From Mortierella alpina (taxonomy: Eukaryota > Mortierellomycota > Mortierellomycetes > Mortierellales > Mortierellaceae), in contig JANATF010000003.1 in the NCBI GenBank assembly GCA_029449245.1, forward strand, positions 2,170,001 to 2,234,000: a stretch of 64,000 nucleotides of DNA, given 5' to 3'. Position 1 is the first letter of the stretch. Each line of letters starts with the position of its first letter. The position numbers and the translations under genes were made by a program. Of the stretch, positions 60,673 through 64,000 are shown in pieces. The notes below the pieces were generated by a model that ran no database searches, had not been told where the DNA came from, and worked only from the letters and a program-made list of their open reading frames with translations.

Positions 60673-62220
60673 ATGAACGACGTGCACATGGAGACACCGC
60701 CCGTGTCATCCGCCAACAACAAAGACCCAATGGCATTCCAGCAGGTACAAGACAGCGAGAGCAGCCCTCAGAAGGAAGGCTCCATACGGGCGCTTCTGGG
60801 CAACTCAATCGTCGAGGACTTCAGACACTACCGCGATATCCTGGAGCAGCACGTAAGTCAAGACAACGAGATATCGCGTACTGTAGCATACCTTAAAGCG
60901 TGGCAAGTTGGAATCGCATTGTCGTCAAGAGAACGGTACTGACGGCGCAACCTCTGGAGGAACTTAGCATGAGCGAAGAGAGCGCATTATCAAGGTATCG
61001 AGGTAAGAGAACACTACCAAGAACTACACCAGGCTTGTCCTGCCAGGTCCTATAACACTAACCACGTCTGTTTCCACAGAGATATCACGAGCTTCAGCAA
61101 AAAAATGATCTTCTCCCTTCACCGCGCCGAACCCAAGGACTATCTCCCGCAATTCTCAGCAGCCTCGGAACCCCTGCTCGACTTCAAAGAGAAACACACG
61201 ACTGTGCTGAAGCTTTTCCATAGAGCTGCTATTGATCTGCAGGGATCAAACTACCATCGATACCAACGGAGCGTCTCCGGTGCCATGCAGGAATACGTAA
61301 GGAGATGCTTCTATTAGGATGAACTTTTCGGTTGCTGAAAAGACTTGTTCAATACCTGACAGAACTACCACCCGTACACCGTTTAGATCGAAGCAATGAC
61401 TCTAGAATATTACCTTCTTCACGGAGCACTGATGCCCAAGACTGCGCTCGAAGCCGACCTTGTCTTTATGTCCACTGTGGAACAGCTCAATAACCCGGAT
61501 TTGATTATTGGTCTTGGTCAAGCCCCTTCCAGTGGAGGCGGCGGCGGAGGTAACCAGCGAGGGGGAAAGTTTGGTAAGGACAACAGGAAGGGACCATATA
61601 ACAAGGATCGAAGGGAGGGACCAAAAAAAGCTGCTCCGCCACCAGAACCCAGTTCTTCATCTGAAGCCACGGCTTCAAGCTGCGCTGCAGGGTCTGTACA
61701 CTTCAGCAACGCATCAGAAACAGAGCCGGCTTTCACTGCAGTTGAGATTGATCAAGGGGTTGTTTCTACACCTTCGACACCCATGCAATTGGTAAGGCTC
61801 ACGCTCGAGGTCACGGACGAGGACTACTTGCTCGGCATCGCGGATCTGACAGGAGAGCTGATGCGTCTGGCAATCAATACCCTCGGTCAGTCTCTCATGG
61901 GCTCGCCTCAGGAAGTCGATGCGCTGGGAACAGCGCTCCTACCCACCCCAGAAGAGCGTGTTCAACAGATCTTGCAGTTTTTACGTACCATCAAGAGTGG
62001 ATTTGATGGATTATCAATGACTAAAAGGTCACCGATCAGCAAGAAGATGGATACGCTCAACCAATCGCTCAAGAAGATTGAGATGGCATGCTACAACGTC
62101 AAAGTACGAGGAGCAGAGTACCCGCCAGAGGTCTTGCGACAAATGCTCGTAAGCGGGCAAGGCATGGGAGGTGGAGGAGGCGATGACGGTGGCGATGCGG
62201 GCAACGATAGTTATGAATAG
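60673..62220 (+). CDS. Translin-associated factor X (TRAX)
   Basis: Four exons (60673-60852, 60968-61002, 61080-61296, 61387-62220) give 421 residues. The translin-family core: VEDFRHYRDILEQHHERRER, IIKVSRDITSFSKKMIFSLH, the segment SVSGAMQEYIEAMTLEYYLL, then VTDEDYLLGIADLTGELMRL, ISKKMDTLNQSLKKIEMACY and KVRGAEYPPEVL. TRAX pairs with translin to form C3PO, an RNase that acts on RNA-silencing and tRNA fragments; the catalytic acidic residues sit in TRAX. Between helices 4 and 5 there is an insertion of about 100 residues with GGGGGGNQRGGKFGK and many lysines, absent from the compact animal form, and the C-terminus is Gly/Asp-rich. The second exon is short (35 nt) and keeps IIKVSRDIT in frame. 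Confidence 0.92.
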
Positions 62221-62424
62221 TCAGTTACGATAGTAATAGAATCCACGCGATCCGCCATCCAAAAAAAAAGTCAAGTCACTCGCTCCGCTTGCGCCCCCTT
62301 TTTTTCTTTGACTTGCCGACACGTTGTCCTTTGTTCCTTTCGCCCACAGTCTTCACCTCTTTCGCATTGCCTCCTCGCACCCTCATTTATCGCTCTCATT
62401 CCACCTCAGCTTATTCCCCGCGCC

Positions 62425-64000
62425 ATGAACGTCGCTGCCAAGAGCGGAGAGCTGTTGTTCATGAACTTCAACCAGGACTTCAGGTACCACAAGCGCTGCA
62501 GTAGGTCACGTCTTGCGCTTTCGCTTGGCAACCACCTGTCATTAACAGGAAACTTGTTCCCCATTGAAAAACCACGCAGTTGCATCTCTGTCGGGACAAA
62601 GCATGGATTCAAGATTTACAACTGCGATCCCTTTGGGAAGTGTTACTCAAAGAGTATGTGTAAAAACCATGCTTCTTGGCCCACGGTCAAACGCACCTCC
62701 TCCCACTCACCGAACAACTTCATTATCATCAGCGGATAGTTCCATAGGCATCGTGGAGATGTTATTCTGCACCTCACTTGTGGCAATCGTAGGAGCCGGT
62801 GACCACCCTGCATCCTCACCAAGGAGACTTCAAATTATCAACACTAAGGTGCCTTCAGCGAGCCAGTGCACACGCAGGGTGATTATATTGTCTTGGTGTA
62901 GTCCGCTATCATATTAATCCTGGCTCCATTCTAATGTTCCGGAATATAGCGCCAGTCTACCATCTGTGAGCTGACTTTTCCCACGACCATCCTCTCTGTC
63001 AAACTCAACCGCAAGCGCCTGATCGTGGTGCTCGAGGATCAGATTTACGTCTACGATATCAGCAACATGAAGCTCTTGCACACCATCGAGACAAGCCCAA
63101 ATCCTCATGGTAAGGCGTCGACCCTTCGCCACTGATGAATGTCGTTCGGAACTGGGAGCTAAAGTTCCTGTCTTTCCCTTGTAGCCATCTGCGCGTTATC
63201 TCCTTCAAGTGAGAATTGTTACCTTGCATATCCCTCGCCAACACCCTCGCCTACATCCCCTTTCTCAAATAATGGACGCGACGATTCTCATGGACCTTCT
63301 GGCGATGTGCTCATCTTTAATGCGCTCACACTGCAGGTGGTTAACATTGTTCAAGCCCACAAGACTTCAGTTTCAAATATATCAATCAACTCGGAAGGCA
63401 CCATGTTGGCCACTGCCAGTGACAAGGTAGACTGACTGCCTTTTCAAAAACATGCTTTCGATTTGGGCTACAAAGGTGCACAGCGACTCAGATTACCTCA
63501 TTCTTGTAGGGCACGGTAATTCGGATTTGGTCTATTCCGAACGCTCAACGACTCTATCAGTTCAGACGTGGCGCCCAGTCTGCGCGGATTTATTCGCTCT
63601 CCTTCAATCTCACTAGTACTCTGTTGTGTGTTTCGAGTGACACGGACACCGTGCATATTTTCAAAGTAGGCGGATCTAGCAGCGCGGGTGGAGGGCACAG
63701 ATCAAATGGAGGATCACTCGATGGATCTCTAGAGTCCAAGGGATCAGGAGTGAGGTAATTAAGTATTCTGGACACACTGATCATACCAAACTGTCCCGTC
63801 AGGAACTGAGTTGCTGACCTTGCATCTATGCCCATCCAGCTCTATCATCCGCCGCCAATCGATGAACATTGGAAAGAATCTAGCAGGGAGCGTGGGCTCG
63901 TATCTTCCAGGCGCGATCACAGAGATGTTTGAGCCATCTCGTGATTTCGCACATTTGAAGTTGCCGAGCGCCGGCGTTCAGAGCGTTATAGCATTGAGCA
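62425..64000 (+). CDS. ATG18: Atg18/WIPI PROPPIN, partial (runs off window)
   Basis: At least seven exons: 62425-62483, 62580-62653, 62733-62848, 62950-63109, 63185-63426, 63510-63754, 63840 to the edge. PROPPIN WD-repeat sequence: [109 protein letters not shown] and the PI3P/PI(3,5)P2-binding FRRG in [19 protein letters not shown]. Atg18/WIPI bind phosphoinositides at autophagosome precursors and vacuoles and act in autophagy and vacuole morphology. A low-complexity Gly/Ser insert lies after HIFKVGG. The 3' end is missing here. Atg18 versus Atg21/Hsv2 cannot be settled from this part, but order and spacing fit Atg18 best. Confidence 0.9.

Overview
The window is nuclear DNA from a filamentous, early-diverging fungus. 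The best guess is Mortierellomycota or a close Mucoromycota relative. That guess rests on overall gene style, not on a database match: dense genes with many short GT-AG introns, pyrimidine-rich 5' leaders, a GH18 class III chitinase, fungal-type HAL4/SAT4 kinase, ABD1, SVF1 and COQ genes, and a Shaker-type voltage-gated K+ channel, a family that I recall as absent from Dikarya.

Layout. 459-1878 is a decayed aldo-keto reductase (AKR) copy. 2165-11700 holds compact housekeeping genes: a diphosphoinositol-phosphate Nudix hydrolase, the mRNA cap methyltransferase, a THOC5-like subunit, SVF1, COQ9 and SURF6. 13372-16350 has a secreted ML-domain lipid-binding protein and the Kv channel. 18308-23954 has an unrecognised seven-TM-like protein, EMC5 and the polyprenyl diphosphate synthase COQ1. 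25368-36856 has the chitinase, a tiny DUF1748 protein, endonuclease V, a TTI2-like HEAT protein and a TLDc/OXR1 protein. 38079-38938 encodes a secreted protein of unknown function.

39330-53709 is the accessory island. Two nearly identical 1.39-kb inverted arms surround a 2.2-kb core that carries one intact AKR gene. Each arm has an outward-facing tRNA-Gln(CTG) gene and about four 175-bp tandem units. A 9.4-kb two-ORF LINE has jumped into the right arm. It left a perfect 19-bp target duplication and a poly(A) tail, and the left arm preserves the empty site. The whole looks like a foldback-type element with cargo, later hit by a young LINE.

55216-64000 returns to single-copy genes: a HAL4/SAT4-like kinase, an unrecognised 936-residue protein, TRAX (translin partner), and the 5' part of an Atg18/PROPPIN gene that runs off the window.

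Themes. Several genes serve organelle lipid or quinone metabolism (COQ1, COQ9, SVF1, ML protein), ribosome and mRNA biogenesis (SURF6, ABD1, THOC5), and nucleic-acid repair or turnover (EndoV, TRAX, TTI2-like). They are not an operon. Divergent pairs share short promoters (SVF1/COQ9, EMC5/COQ1, ENDOV/TTI2-like, 936-aa gene/TRAX) and convergent pairs have very short gaps (COQ9/SURF6 139 bp, TTI2-like/OXR1 66 bp). Exon models were built by hand from GT-AG sites, reading phase and family conservation.
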